NCBI RefSeq assembly: GCF_946479965.1
Contig: NZ_CAMLHX010000068.1
Span: 1-21,389 of the forward strand
From: an uncultured Mucilaginibacter sp.
GTDB taxonomy: Bacteria > Bacteroidota > Bacteroidia > Sphingobacteriales > Sphingobacteriaceae
Reading direction: 5' to 3'
Length of the DNA stretch: 21,389 nt
Made by a program: the position numbers and the translations under genes
In this document: piece by piece, positions 14,835 through 21,389 of the stretch
How the letters are laid out: each line of letters begins with the position of its first letter
How positions within the stretch are numbered: the stretch's first letter is position 1
Notes under the pieces: model-generated
Databases searched by the model: none
Seen by the model: the letters and a program-made list of their open reading frames with translations, nothing else
Told to the model about the DNA's origin: nothing

Positions 14835-15577
14835 GCAATTGGGCGGTAAGTATTGAGAACCTGGGATTCAGATATCCGGGAAATGACCATGTATCGTTTT
14901 CGGGCCTTAATCTGCAAGTAGCCAAGGGTGAACGCTTCGGTTTGTTTGGGCCCAACGGTGCCGGCAAAACCACGCTAATGAACCTGATGACCGGCGTACT
15001 CAAAGCCGATATCGGTAGTGTAAAACTGTCAGGCAAAGATGTAAACACTTCCGACAAAGCGGCCAACCGTCTGTTCGGTTTTGTACCACAGGACTTTTCT
15101 TTTTACCAAGAGCTATCACCAGCCGAAAACCTGGAGTTTTTTGGGGCCTGGGCGGGATTAAATAAAACGCAGATAGCTCAGCGCACTGATGAGCTTTTAA
15201 ATATCCTTGGTTTAGAAGAGGTTCGAAATAAAGCTGTAGGTAAGTTTTCGGGCGGGATGAAGAGAAGGGTCAACCTTGCTATTGGTGTAATTCATAACCC
15301 GGAGATCATTTTTTTAGATGAGCCTACCGTCGGTGTGGATGTACATACGCGCCACGCTATTATGGATTACCTGCAAACGCTGAATAATAACGGCGCTACA
15401 CTTATATACACCTCGCATCAGTTGAGTGAAGCGGAGGATCTTTGCAAGCACATAGCGTTTATTGATGCCGGGCAAATTATAGCTGAAGGCGACATCGACA
15501 CGGTATTAGAGGAGCATCGCCATAAAACATTGGAAGAATTGTTTATTGACCTAACCGGCAAAGCCCTGCGCGACTAA
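14825..15577 (+). CDS. ABC transporter ATP-binding protein
   Basis: The 250-residue ATPase has every motif of an active ABC nucleotide-binding domain: Walker A GPNGAGKT (42-49), Q-loop Q89, signature FSGGM (141-145), Walker B IIFLDE (161-166) and H-loop H198. It should dimerise and drive the membrane protein encoded directly downstream. Its start overlaps the BtrH-type gene by 10 bp and its stop overlaps the permease ATG (TAATG), so it belongs to the biosynthetic transcript. Probable cargo is the resorcinol lipid, moved out of the inner membrane (inference from context). Confidence 0.93.
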   Translation: MALSNWAVSIENLGFRYPGNDHVSFSGLNLQVAKGERFGLFGPNGAGKTTLMNLMTGVLKADIGSVKLSGKDVNTSDKAANRLFGFVPQDFSFYQELSPAENLEFFGAWAGLNKTQIAQRTDELLNILGLEEVRNKAVGKFSGGMKRRVNLAIGVIHNPEIIFLDEPTVGVDVHTRHAIMDYLQTLNNNGATLIYTSHQLSEAEDLCKHIAFIDAGQIIAEGDIDTVLEEHRHKTLEELFIDLTGKALRD

Positions 15578-16854
15578 TGTTTAAACTCTGGATAACCATA
15601 AAGAAAGACGTTAGGATATTGCTTCGCGATAGGATAGGCATTGCTTTGATGTTTGTGATGCCCATCGTATTGGTGGTTGTGGTAACAAGTATTCAAAACA
15701 GCACCTTTCAGTTGGTAAATAAAAACAAGATCCCTGCGGTGGTATTTAACCTTGATACGGGGAAATCAGGCGGTCAACTTATTAAAGACATTGACAAGAT
15801 AGGGCTATTCAAAGTTATAACTCCCAAGGGAACCGGTTCTGATAGCCTGATGCGTTACATGGACCAAAACGACGCCATGCTTGGCATCATCATCCCGAAC
15901 AACTATTCGGAACAAGTTTTGGCTAAGGCAGCGAGCTCGGCAGATAAGGCCATGGCCGAATTTAACGGCAGCGCAGATAGTTTAAACACGTCTGCCCCAA
16001 CTATTGATGCCTTTAAGGTGTATTACAACCCTGTTTTACAGCAATCGCTACGCTTTTCAATACAGGGGGCCATACAAAGTGCTATGCAGTTGGTAGAAAG
16101 CCGCCAAACCCTGCGTACATTGTACTACAATACCAACGAAAAGGAAATGCCCGAAGCACTGGAAAAACAAATGCTTAGCGCTGATACCAAGATCAACATG
16201 ATAGCGGCATCAAAAGACGGCACTCATACTACACCTAATGCAGCACAACACAACGTACCCGCGTGGACTATCTTCGCCATGTTCTTTATTATCATGTCCT
16301 TGGGTGGTAGTGTGGTTAGGGAAAAGATTAGCGGCAGTTTTATCCGTTTAAAAACGCTGCCTACCAGTTATGCTATTGGCATATTATCAAAACAGCTCAC
16401 CTACCTCGTGGTTACTTTGCTACAGGCAGCAGTGATTTTCTCAATGGGGATCTGGCTGTTCCCGGTTATTGGTTTGCCCGCGCTTAATGTTCCTAATGAT
16501 GTTTTTGGAACGTTTGTAGTAACGCTTGTTTGTGGTTGGTGCGCGGTTAGCTATGCCATTTGCGTGGGCGTCTTTGCTTCAACACATGAGCAATCTAACG
16601 GATTTGGTGCTATATCCATCGTTATACTGGCTTGTATTGGCGGGCTTATGGTGCCCAGTTTTGCTATGCAGGGTTTGGCTAAAACGCTGGCCAGCGCCTC
16701 GCCAATGCATTGGGTTCTTGATGCCTATTACAGCCTGTTTTTAGAAGGCGCACAGTTAAAAGATATTCTAAACAATATTCTATCCATATTACTTATTACC
16801 GGGGCCTTTCAGTTGTTAACTTACATCGGCCTTAAAAGAAAAAATTTAATATAA
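15577..16854 (+). CDS. ABC-2 type transporter permease
   Basis: The 425-residue membrane protein has the ABC-2 layout: one N-terminal membrane helix (about 20-41), a large extracytoplasmic domain (about 45-225) and five or so C-terminal helices, including VPAWTIFAMFFIIMSL near 228, TYLVVTLLQAAVIFSMGIW, FVVTLVCGWCAVSYAI, AISIVILACIGGLMV and ILLITGAFQLLTYIGL. The segment after the second helix (GGSVVREKISGSF, RLKTLPTSY) is the conserved cytoplasmic loop of drug and lipid exporters. It is predicted to form the exporter with the ATPase encoded just before it. It ends 7 bp before the second ACP gene. Confidence 0.92.
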   Translation: MFKLWITIKKDVRILLRDRIGIALMFVMPIVLVVVVTSIQNSTFQLVNKNKIPAVVFNLDTGKSGGQLIKDIDKIGLFKVITPKGTGSDSLMRYMDQNDAMLGIIIPNNYSEQVLAKAASSADKAMAEFNGSADSLNTSAPTIDAFKVYYNPVLQQSLRFSIQGAIQSAMQLVESRQTLRTLYYNTNEKEMPEALEKQMLSADTKINMIAASKDGTHTTPNAAQHNVPAWTIFAMFFIIMSLGGSVVREKISGSFIRLKTLPTSYAIGILSKQLTYLVVTLLQAAVIFSMGIWLFPVIGLPALNVPNDVFGTFVVTLVCGWCAVSYAICVGVFASTHEQSNGFGAISIVILACIGGLMVPSFAMQGLAKTLASASPMHWVLDAYYSLFLEGAQLKDILNNILSILLITGAFQLLTYIGLKRKNLI

Positions 16855-16861
16855 TTGCCTG

Positions 16862-17125
16862 ATGGAAAAAGCAGCATTAAAAGAGCAACTAAAAACACAA
16901 ATAATACAGTTTTTAAACTTAACAGACCTTACCCCTGCCGACATTAAAGACGATGAGCCTTTATTTGGCGACGGTTTAGGTCTAGATTCGATTGATTCGC
17001 TTGAATTGATAGTGCTGCTTAAAAAAGAATACGGTATCAGTATTAACGACCCCAAAGAAGGCCGCAAGGCATTGGTTGACATTAATACAATGGCCGACTA
17101 CATACTGGAGCACGGCAAAAAATAG
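16862..17125 (+). CDS. Acyl carrier protein (second of two in the locus)
   Basis: An 87-residue phosphopantetheine-binding protein with a textbook attachment site, GLGLDSIDSLEL, with the modified serine at S43. The family pattern with DSID and the long acidic helix before it is typical of ACPs from polyene and resorcinol loci. It differs from the first ACP at 7770-8027, where the motif is NS, and lies in the arm with darB, the BtrH-type acyltransferase and the exporter, so it may serve DarB or the acyl transfer step while the first serves chain elongation (inference). It is the last gene of the plus arm, followed by a hairpin and a T-run. Confidence 0.88.
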   Translation: MEKAALKEQLKTQIIQFLNLTDLTPADIKDDEPLFGDGLGLDSIDSLELIVLLKKEYGISINDPKEGRKALVDINTMADYILEHGKK

Positions 17126-17144
17126 GCAATTTGCAGGGTGTTCC

Positions 17145-17193
17145 GTTTCATATGAATGTGATACAATATGAAACACTTGAAATGCTTTTTTTT
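17145..17193 (+). terminator. Possible terminator of the darA/darB arm
   Basis: GTTTCATAT (17145-17153) and ATATGAAAC (17166-17174) form a perfect 9-bp stem with a 12-base loop, 19 bp after the ACP stop. A run of eight Ts follows at 17186-17193, 11 bp beyond the stem. The stem is AT-rich and the gap to the T-run is long, so it may be a weak terminator or a protein site belonging to the repeat array next to it. Confidence 0.35.
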
Positions 17194-17374
17194 GTAAAAT
17201 GTTGAATATTAATGGTTTAATTTTTCAAGTGAAACAAAATGAAACGACTTATTCGTCAGGAAATTTAGCTGTAAATATTGGTTAATCATTTGATTATTAA
17301 ACGATTGTGAAAATACGCTTTTTTGTTTCACAGTGAAACACCTGAGAGAATGCTTTTTTGATTAAATATTGGTT
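17169..17374. repeat. TGAAAC-rich degenerate repeat region before mqnE
   Basis: The 381-bp spacer 17126-17506 holds no gene but is full of related words. TGAAACAC-YTGA-AATGCTTTTTT occurs at 17169-17193 and 17334-17359; TAAATATTGGTT occurs at 17272-17283 and 17363-17374; two further TGAAAC words lie at 17229-17245; and GTTTCAC-A-GTGAAAC is a perfect 15-bp palindrome at 17325-17339. The spacing is irregular, so this is not a CRISPR array. It may be an old tandem duplication or a cluster of binding sites. Confidence 0.5.
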
Positions 17375-17484
17375 CAGCGGTATCGTATCTAATCATCCAT
17401 TTTATAAAGCAGAACAAGCTAATTCTTCGGTCCACATCTGCAGTTTATCCATAAAAGTTGCACTATCATTACATTAACATTTGT

Positions 17485-17492
17485 TACTTTTG
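17485..17492 (+). promoter_or_regulatory. Putative -7 box for mqnE
   Basis: TACTTTTG matches TAnnTTTG and ends 14 bp before the mqnE ATG at 17507. A TTG at 17458-17460 lies 24 bp upstream, a little beyond the usual -33 spacing. Confidence 0.45.
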
Positions 17493-17506
17493 CCAAAAGA
17501 TTTTTA

Positions 17507-18700
17507 ATGGGAGCTGAAGGCAGATTACAAGTATTACTACAAGATCCCGGCCTCTCTGCTGATCTGAAAAGAATTGCAGAGAAGGTGCTGAACAATGAAC
17601 GCATCAGTTTTGACGATGGCGTTTTACTTTATCAAAAAGGCGAGCTGGCCTATCTGGGCACTTTGGCCAATTATATTCGCGAACAGCGCCACGGCGATGT
17701 AACTTATTTTAACCGCAATTTTCATATTGAGCCTACTAACCTCTGCGTTTACGACTGTAAATTCTGCTCGTACTCCAGGCTTATAAAACAACGATCAGAA
17801 GGCTGGGAATATACCATGGACGAAATGTTCGACATCGTAAAAAAATATGATGGCGAACCTGTTACCGAAGTACATATTGTTGGCGGCGTATTACCACAGT
17901 ATGATGTACCCTTTTATGCGGAGCTTTTCAGCAAAATAAGGGCGCACAGGCCTGATCTGCATGTAAAAGCCTTAACCCCGGTAGAATATCATTACATATT
18001 TAAAAAAGCTAAAATAGATAACGCCACCGGCATGAAAATGATGATGGATGCCGGTTTAGGCTCTATCCCCGGCGGTGGTGCAGAAATATTTGATGAAGGG
18101 ATCCGCGACCAGATAGCGAAGGATAAGTGTACATCGCAACAATGGCTGGATATCCACGAGGAATGGCACAAATTAGGCGGCCGCTCCAACGCCACTATGC
18201 TTTACGGGCATATTGAAGAGTTTCATCACCGGGTTGATCATATGGATCGCTTACGTAAGTTACAAGACAAAACAGGCGGCTTCCAGACTTTTATCCCGCT
18301 TAAATTCCGCAATAAAGATAACCAGATGTCGCATGTGCCTGAGGTGAGCGTTATAGAGGATCTGCGCAACTATGCCATCGCACGTATATATTTGGATAAC
18401 TTTGACCACATAAAGGCTTACTGGGCCATGATAAGCCGTAACACGGCACAATTATCGCTCAATTTTGGTGTAGATGATATAGACGGTACTTTAGACGATA
18501 CCACCAAGATATATTCAATGGCCGGCGCTGAAGAGCAGACACCCGCCATGAGCACCAAAGAATTAGTGGAACTGATAAAGCAAGTGGGCCGCCACCCAAT
18601 AGAGCGCGATACTTTATACAATGTAGTTACTGATTATAAAGATCATCAGTTTGCCGAGGAAAAGAAGCCGCAGTTTTATAAGCTGCCGGTGATTAATTAG
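17507..18700 (+). CDS. mqnE: Aminofutalosine synthase (radical SAM)
   Basis: The 397-residue radical SAM enzyme has C80-x3-C84-x2-C87 in NLCVYDCKFCSYSR, preceded by HGDVTYFNRNFHIEPTN, the wording that separates MqnE from MqnC. It should join the chorismate-derived 3-[(1-carboxyvinyl)oxy]benzoate to SAM, giving 6-amino-6-deoxyfutalosine, the second step of the futalosine route to menaquinone. A glycine-rich GLGSIPGGGAEIFDE (about 184-198) is also a family mark. The gene has its own -7 box and is followed by a repeat-filled gap, a phosphatase gene and mqnA. mqnB, mqnC and mqnD are not in the window. Confidence 0.92.
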   Translation: MGAEGRLQVLLQDPGLSADLKRIAEKVLNNERISFDDGVLLYQKGELAYLGTLANYIREQRHGDVTYFNRNFHIEPTNLCVYDCKFCSYSRLIKQRSEGWEYTMDEMFDIVKKYDGEPVTEVHIVGGVLPQYDVPFYAELFSKIRAHRPDLHVKALTPVEYHYIFKKAKIDNATGMKMMMDAGLGSIPGGGAEIFDEGIRDQIAKDKCTSQQWLDIHEEWHKLGGRSNATMLYGHIEEFHHRVDHMDRLRKLQDKTGGFQTFIPLKFRNKDNQMSHVPEVSVIEDLRNYAIARIYLDNFDHIKAYWAMISRNTAQLSLNFGVDDIDGTLDDTTKIYSMAGAEEQTPAMSTKELVELIKQVGRHPIERDTLYNVVTDYKDHQFAEEKKPQFYKLPVIN

Positions 18701-18775
18701 GTCATGGTTCATAGTTGATGGTTCATAGCTGTATCATCAATAATTAAATAACTAAAGACCAATGACAATTTACTA
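18701..18775 (+). repeat. Interspersed intra-operon repeat, copy 2
   Basis: The gap between mqnE and the phosphatase gene contains TAGTTGAT (18712-18719), GTTCATAGCT (18721-18730) and GACCAATGAC (18757-18766), the same words in the same order as copy 1 at 9757-9839. A unit like ATGGTTCATAG is doubled at 18704-18729. It again fills the gap between two codirectional genes. Confidence 0.6.
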
Positions 18776-19393
18776 ATGACTAAGACACTTTATATAGTCC
18801 GCCACGGACAAACAGAATTAAACAGGCTGGGTATAGTGCAGGGGCGCGGTAAAGATACCGACCTGAATGATGAAGGCCGCCGCCAGGCCGATCAATTTTA
18901 CCACGCTTATAAAAATGTTTCTTTTGACAAGATTTACATATCGGCCCTAAAACGCACGCAGCAAAGCATACAGCAGTTTATTGATCAGGGGATACCGTAT
19001 GAAAAACTTCCGGGCCTTGATGAACTGGCATGGGGCGTACATGAAGGGCAGCCCAGCACACCCGAAACCAAGGCTGCATTTTTACACATTGTTAGAGATT
19101 GGGTAGCCGGAAACCTTGACAGCAAATTTGAAGGTGGTGAAAGCCCGAATGAAGTGCAGGCAAGGCAGCGTGAGGCGCTGGAGATAATTATGTCACACCC
19201 GGAGGAAGAAACCGTTCTGATATGTATGCATGGCAGGGCAATGCGTTTGTTTTTATGTTTGCTAACAGGTAAGCCTGCAAGCGAGGCAGAAGATTTTCCG
19301 CACCAGAACCTTGTATTGTATAAGGTGATATTTGACGGCAGCAAATTCAAAATAGCCGATTTTAACAACGCAGAACATTTAAAACATCACTGA
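18776..19393 (+). CDS. Histidine phosphatase family protein
   Basis: The 205-residue protein has the phosphohistidine motif RHGQT (9-13) with catalytic H10, a second histidine H152 in CMHGRAM, R60 in ALKRTQ, and the acidic residue E83 in LDELAWG, so the active site is complete. The family includes phosphoglycerate mutases and many phosphatases acting on sugar phosphates, nucleotides or cofactors such as alpha-ribazole phosphate; the substrate cannot be read from the sequence. It lies between mqnE and mqnA, 9 bp before the mqnA start, so a shared transcript is likely, but no phosphatase step is known in the futalosine pathway. Confidence 0.88.
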   Translation: MTKTLYIVRHGQTELNRLGIVQGRGKDTDLNDEGRRQADQFYHAYKNVSFDKIYISALKRTQQSIQQFIDQGIPYEKLPGLDELAWGVHEGQPSTPETKAAFLHIVRDWVAGNLDSKFEGGESPNEVQARQREALEIIMSHPEEETVLICMHGRAMRLFLCLLTGKPASEAEDFPHQNLVLYKVIFDGSKFKIADFNNAEHLKHH

Positions 19394-19402
19394 AAGCCAT
19401 AC

Positions 19403-20146
19403 GTGGAAAAAATAAGAATTTCGGCAGTTAGTTATACTAATTCCAAGCCTTTTATATACGGCATTCAACATACCGACCTTATAAATAAAATAGAACTGAG
19501 TTTGGATATACCTGCTGATTGTGCGCAAAAGGTTATAGACAACCAGGTTGATATAGGGCTTATCCCCGTGGCTGCTACGCTTAATATGCCCTATTGGGAC
19601 ATTGTAGCCGACTATTGCATCGGGGCAACAGGAGCGGTTAATTCTGTATTTATATTCAGCAATTGCGAGATCCATCAAATAAAGCGGCTTCAGCTTGACC
19701 CTGAATCGCGTACATCCAATAATTTAGCCCGTGTACTCCTTAAAAATTACTGGAAGGTAAGTCCGGAATTTATAACGGATGCTCCTGATTATTCTAACTT
19801 AACCGATAACGAAACAGCCTTTGTGCAAATAGGTGATCGCACGTTCGGAAAAAAGGAAAAATTCGCTTTTGCATACGATCTGGCCGGTGAGTGGCATAAA
19901 TTTACCGGATTGCCCTTTGTTTTTGCAGCATGGATAGCTAACAAGCCTATCCCACAAACCTTTGTGGATGAGTTTAACGCCTCGCTAAAATACGGCTTAC
20001 AGCACCGCGAAGCTTTATTTGCCGAAATACCGGAAAGGGATGATTTCGATATTCATGATTACTTAATGAATAAGATAGATTTTGAATTAACAGAAAGCAA
20101 AAAAAAGGCGTTGCATCTTTTCTTGGAATATTTAAAAACGTTATAA
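19403..20146 (+). CDS. mqnA: Chorismate dehydratase
   Basis: The 247-residue protein starts at GTG 19403; no ATG lies between it and the in-frame TGA at 19391-19393 (the phosphatase stop), and the family motif AVSYTNSKPF (8-17) follows at once. The fold is that of a periplasmic-binding-like protein, with VDIGLIPVAA (about 50-59) as a second mark. It should dehydrate chorismate to 3-[(1-carboxyvinyl)oxy]benzoate, the first committed step of the futalosine menaquinone pathway and the substrate of MqnE. MqnD is related, but the N-terminal wording and the pairing with mqnE favour MqnA. It ends convergent with the ccmF-like gene. Confidence 0.87.
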   Translation: MEKIRISAVSYTNSKPFIYGIQHTDLINKIELSLDIPADCAQKVIDNQVDIGLIPVAATLNMPYWDIVADYCIGATGAVNSVFIFSNCEIHQIKRLQLDPESRTSNNLARVLLKNYWKVSPEFITDAPDYSNLTDNETAFVQIGDRTFGKKEKFAFAYDLAGEWHKFTGLPFVFAAWIANKPIPQTFVDEFNASLKYGLQHREALFAEIPERDDFDIHDYLMNKIDFELTESKKKALHLFLEYLKTL

Positions 20147-20150
20147 AACA

Positions 20151-20178
20151 GTAAAGCCCTGTTACTACAAGGCTTTAC
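20151..20178. terminator. Hairpin between convergent mqnA and ccmF-like genes
   Basis: GTAAAGCC (20151-20158) and GGCTTTAC (20171-20178) form a perfect 8-bp stem with a 12-base loop, between two convergent stop codons. It could end transcripts from both sides, although neither side has a long T-run. Confidence 0.45.
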
Positions 20179-20209
20179 AATGAATTAAATAACAGTAAGG
20201 TTTACTATA

Positions 20210-21389
20210 TTATACTGTTTTCAGTTCCTTATTTCTTCTGAATATAGCCATCAGCGTACCAATTACCATTATTATGGTACCCGCCCATAATAGGTTTATA
20301 AAAGGGAACTGAATAGCACGCATCACTATATATTTACGTGCGCTTGGTGGCTGCTGGTACAGGGTGATCTCCACCATATTCTTCTCCGGAATTATTTTAG
20401 AGAAGCGAAGCTTTATACCCAGATCGTCTACTTTGTGAGCAAAATCAAAAGCGTTACTATTCTTTATCAGGTAAATTGGTGTGGCCGTGTACGTTTTACC
20501 GTTTGATACCACTTGTAATTTAGCTTCAACAGCCACATCTTTCTCGTTAAGCTCTATGCTTTTTACCTTATCAACTTTCGATATGCTTTGAAGCAACACA
20601 TAGCCCTCCCTGAATGGCAGGGTATCTCCTACCGCAACCTCATAAACTAAAGGTGCTTCATACTTACTGGCATCATCCTCCCCTTCATGGCTATCTGCCT
20701 CGGCAGTTTCATCATAGGTGATGGCATTTGCCATGTTTACGTGGGTATAGATATCGCTGAACAAATAATGCCGTGTATCAGGGGAAGAGATCAAGCCCAT
20801 TTTGCGGTTGGCCTGCGCATTGGGTTTCAACACAAACTCTTCGGTAATCTTGCCATCTTTATCAAATGCTTTGTATTGCACTTTAAAGTAATGGTTTGGT
20901 GGCGCTATAGAGTCGCCTACGTAAGTCACCTGGTACTTGCCCATTTGCACAGGCGTGTTTTTGTACATGGTGACATTCTCCAACGGATTGTTTTTTCCCT
21001 TAATAAACTCTTCAGTATACTGCTCGCCGGTCGTATTTTCTGATATAACCTTACTGGTACCCGCAGAAATAAGTGCGCCAACCATTATCAAACCAAAACC
21101 AATATGCGCCACTGCCGAGCCCGCCAGTTTAAATTTACCTTTTATGGCATCAGCCAATACTTTGCCGTTAGCTAATATAGAATAGATACCGCCCAGCATA
21201 ACCAATACAAACGCGAAGTTGAGCTTATAAACGCCGGTTAAATAAGCTATAGCGCCCGTTAGCAAGGCAGCTACACCAATGTAAACAGTTGTAGTTATGA
21301 AAAACTGGGTGGTATTGGTTTTTTTGTATTTTAAAAACTGGGTAACACCGGTAAGCAGGGTTATAATTATTGCAAAAGATGCTTGTATG
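20210..21389 (-). CDS. ccmF: Cytochrome c haem lyase, CcmF-like, C-terminal part (5' end outside window)
   Basis: The frame stays open from the stop at 20210 to the window edge, giving 392 visible residues; the TTG at 21263-21265 is an internal codon, not the start. Seen: membrane segments near the visible N-terminus (SFAIIITLLTG, TTTVYIGVAALLTGAIAYL, FVLVMLGGIYSIL), then SAVAHIGFGLIMVGALIS with a histidine that fits the haem-ligand position of CcmF, a large extracytoplasmic beta-rich domain (about 180 residues), and a last membrane helix (FINLLWAGTIIMVIGTLMAIF) with a basic tail. The protein should attach haem to apocytochrome c at the outer face of the inner membrane. A related CcsA-type name is possible because the N-terminal half with the WWD motif is not visible. 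Confidence 0.82.
   Translation of the reverse strand, partial: IQASFAIIITLLTGVTQFLKYKKTNTTQFFITTTVYIGVAALLTGAIAYLTGVYKLNFAFVLVMLGGIYSILANGKVLADAIKGKFKLAGSAVAHIGFGLIMVGALISAGTSKVISENTTGEQYTEEFIKGKNNPLENVTMYKNTPVQMGKYQVTYVGDSIAPPNHYFKVQYKAFDKDGKITEEFVLKPNAQANRKMGLISSPDTRHYLFSDIYTHVNMANAITYDETAEADSHEGEDDASKYEAPLVYEVAVGDTLPFREGYVLLQSISKVDKVKSIELNEKDVAVEAKLQVVSNGKTYTATPIYLIKNSNAFDFAHKVDDLGIKLRFSKIIPEKNMVEITLYQQPPSARKYIVMRAIQFPFINLLWAGTIIMVIGTLMAIFRRNKELKTV

Noticed and set aside
7770..17125. A complete flexirubin or aryl-polyene cluster
   Set aside because: No aromatic ammonia-lyase, aryl-CoA ligase, additional elongating ketosynthases, glycosyltransferase or LolA-like genes are present in the window; only the resorcinol part is supported.
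17145..17374. Possible CRISPR-like array because of repeated GTTTCA/TGAAAC words
   Set aside because: The repeats are short, of mixed orientation and unevenly spaced, there are no equal-length spacers, and no cas genes are present in the window.
18985..19368. Open frame of 127 codons on the minus strand
   Set aside because: It is the antisense of the histidine phosphatase gene, whose active-site residues are intact; the antisense product shows no recognisable feature.
21263..21265. TTG as the start of the ccmF-like gene
   Set aside because: The frame continues open to the window edge with further membrane-type sequence of the same family, so the true start is outside the window.

Overview
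The window looks like chromosomal DNA of a Bacteroidota bacterium, most likely family Sphingobacteriaceae (Mucilaginibacter or Pedobacter type). This is inferred from protein style, Bacteroidota-type -7 boxes (TAnnTTTG) in front of many genes, a WD40/OmpA envelope protein, a DarA/DarB resorcinol locus, futalosine-pathway menaquinone genes, and short interspersed intergenic repeats. No rRNA, tRNA, CRISPR array, transposase or phage gene was seen.

Left part (1-7586), housekeeping and envelope genes: the 5' part of a glutaryl-CoA-dehydrogenase-like acyl-CoA dehydrogenase (minus); divergent from it folB and a GlcD-type FAD oxidase (plus); a tiny zinc-ribbon protein convergent with the oxidase; a Rieske ferredoxin behind a lipoprotein (minus); queE (plus); a large TPR/PD40/OmpA protein that starts at TTG (plus); and a secreted CBM9-like protein (minus).

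Middle part (7770-17125), the most interesting region: a two-armed divergent biosynthetic locus read outward from a 123-bp control region. The minus arm encodes a FabL-like enoyl reductase, a FabZ-like dehydratase, a FabF-like ketosynthase and an acyl carrier protein. The plus arm encodes a secreted protein of unknown function, DarA (aromatase), DarB (ketosynthase/cyclase), a small HTH-like protein, a BtrH-type acyltransferase, an ABC-2 exporter pair (ATPase and permease) and a second acyl carrier protein. Together these predict a dialkylresorcinol-type lipid that is assembled on ACPs, possibly acylated, and exported. No aromatic ammonia-lyase, aryl-CoA ligase or glycosyltransferase is present, so this looks like a compact resorcinol locus and not a complete flexirubin/aryl-polyene cluster.

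Right part (17507-21389): after a 381-bp repeat-rich spacer come mqnE, a histidine phosphatase and mqnA (futalosine route to menaquinone), convergent with the C-terminal part of a CcmF-type cytochrome c haem lyase that runs off the window.

Several spacers inside operons hold short interspersed repeats: 13301-13425, and a matching pair at 9757-9839 and 18701-18775. Coordinates and motifs were read by eye. Family assignments come from recognised motifs, not from database searches.
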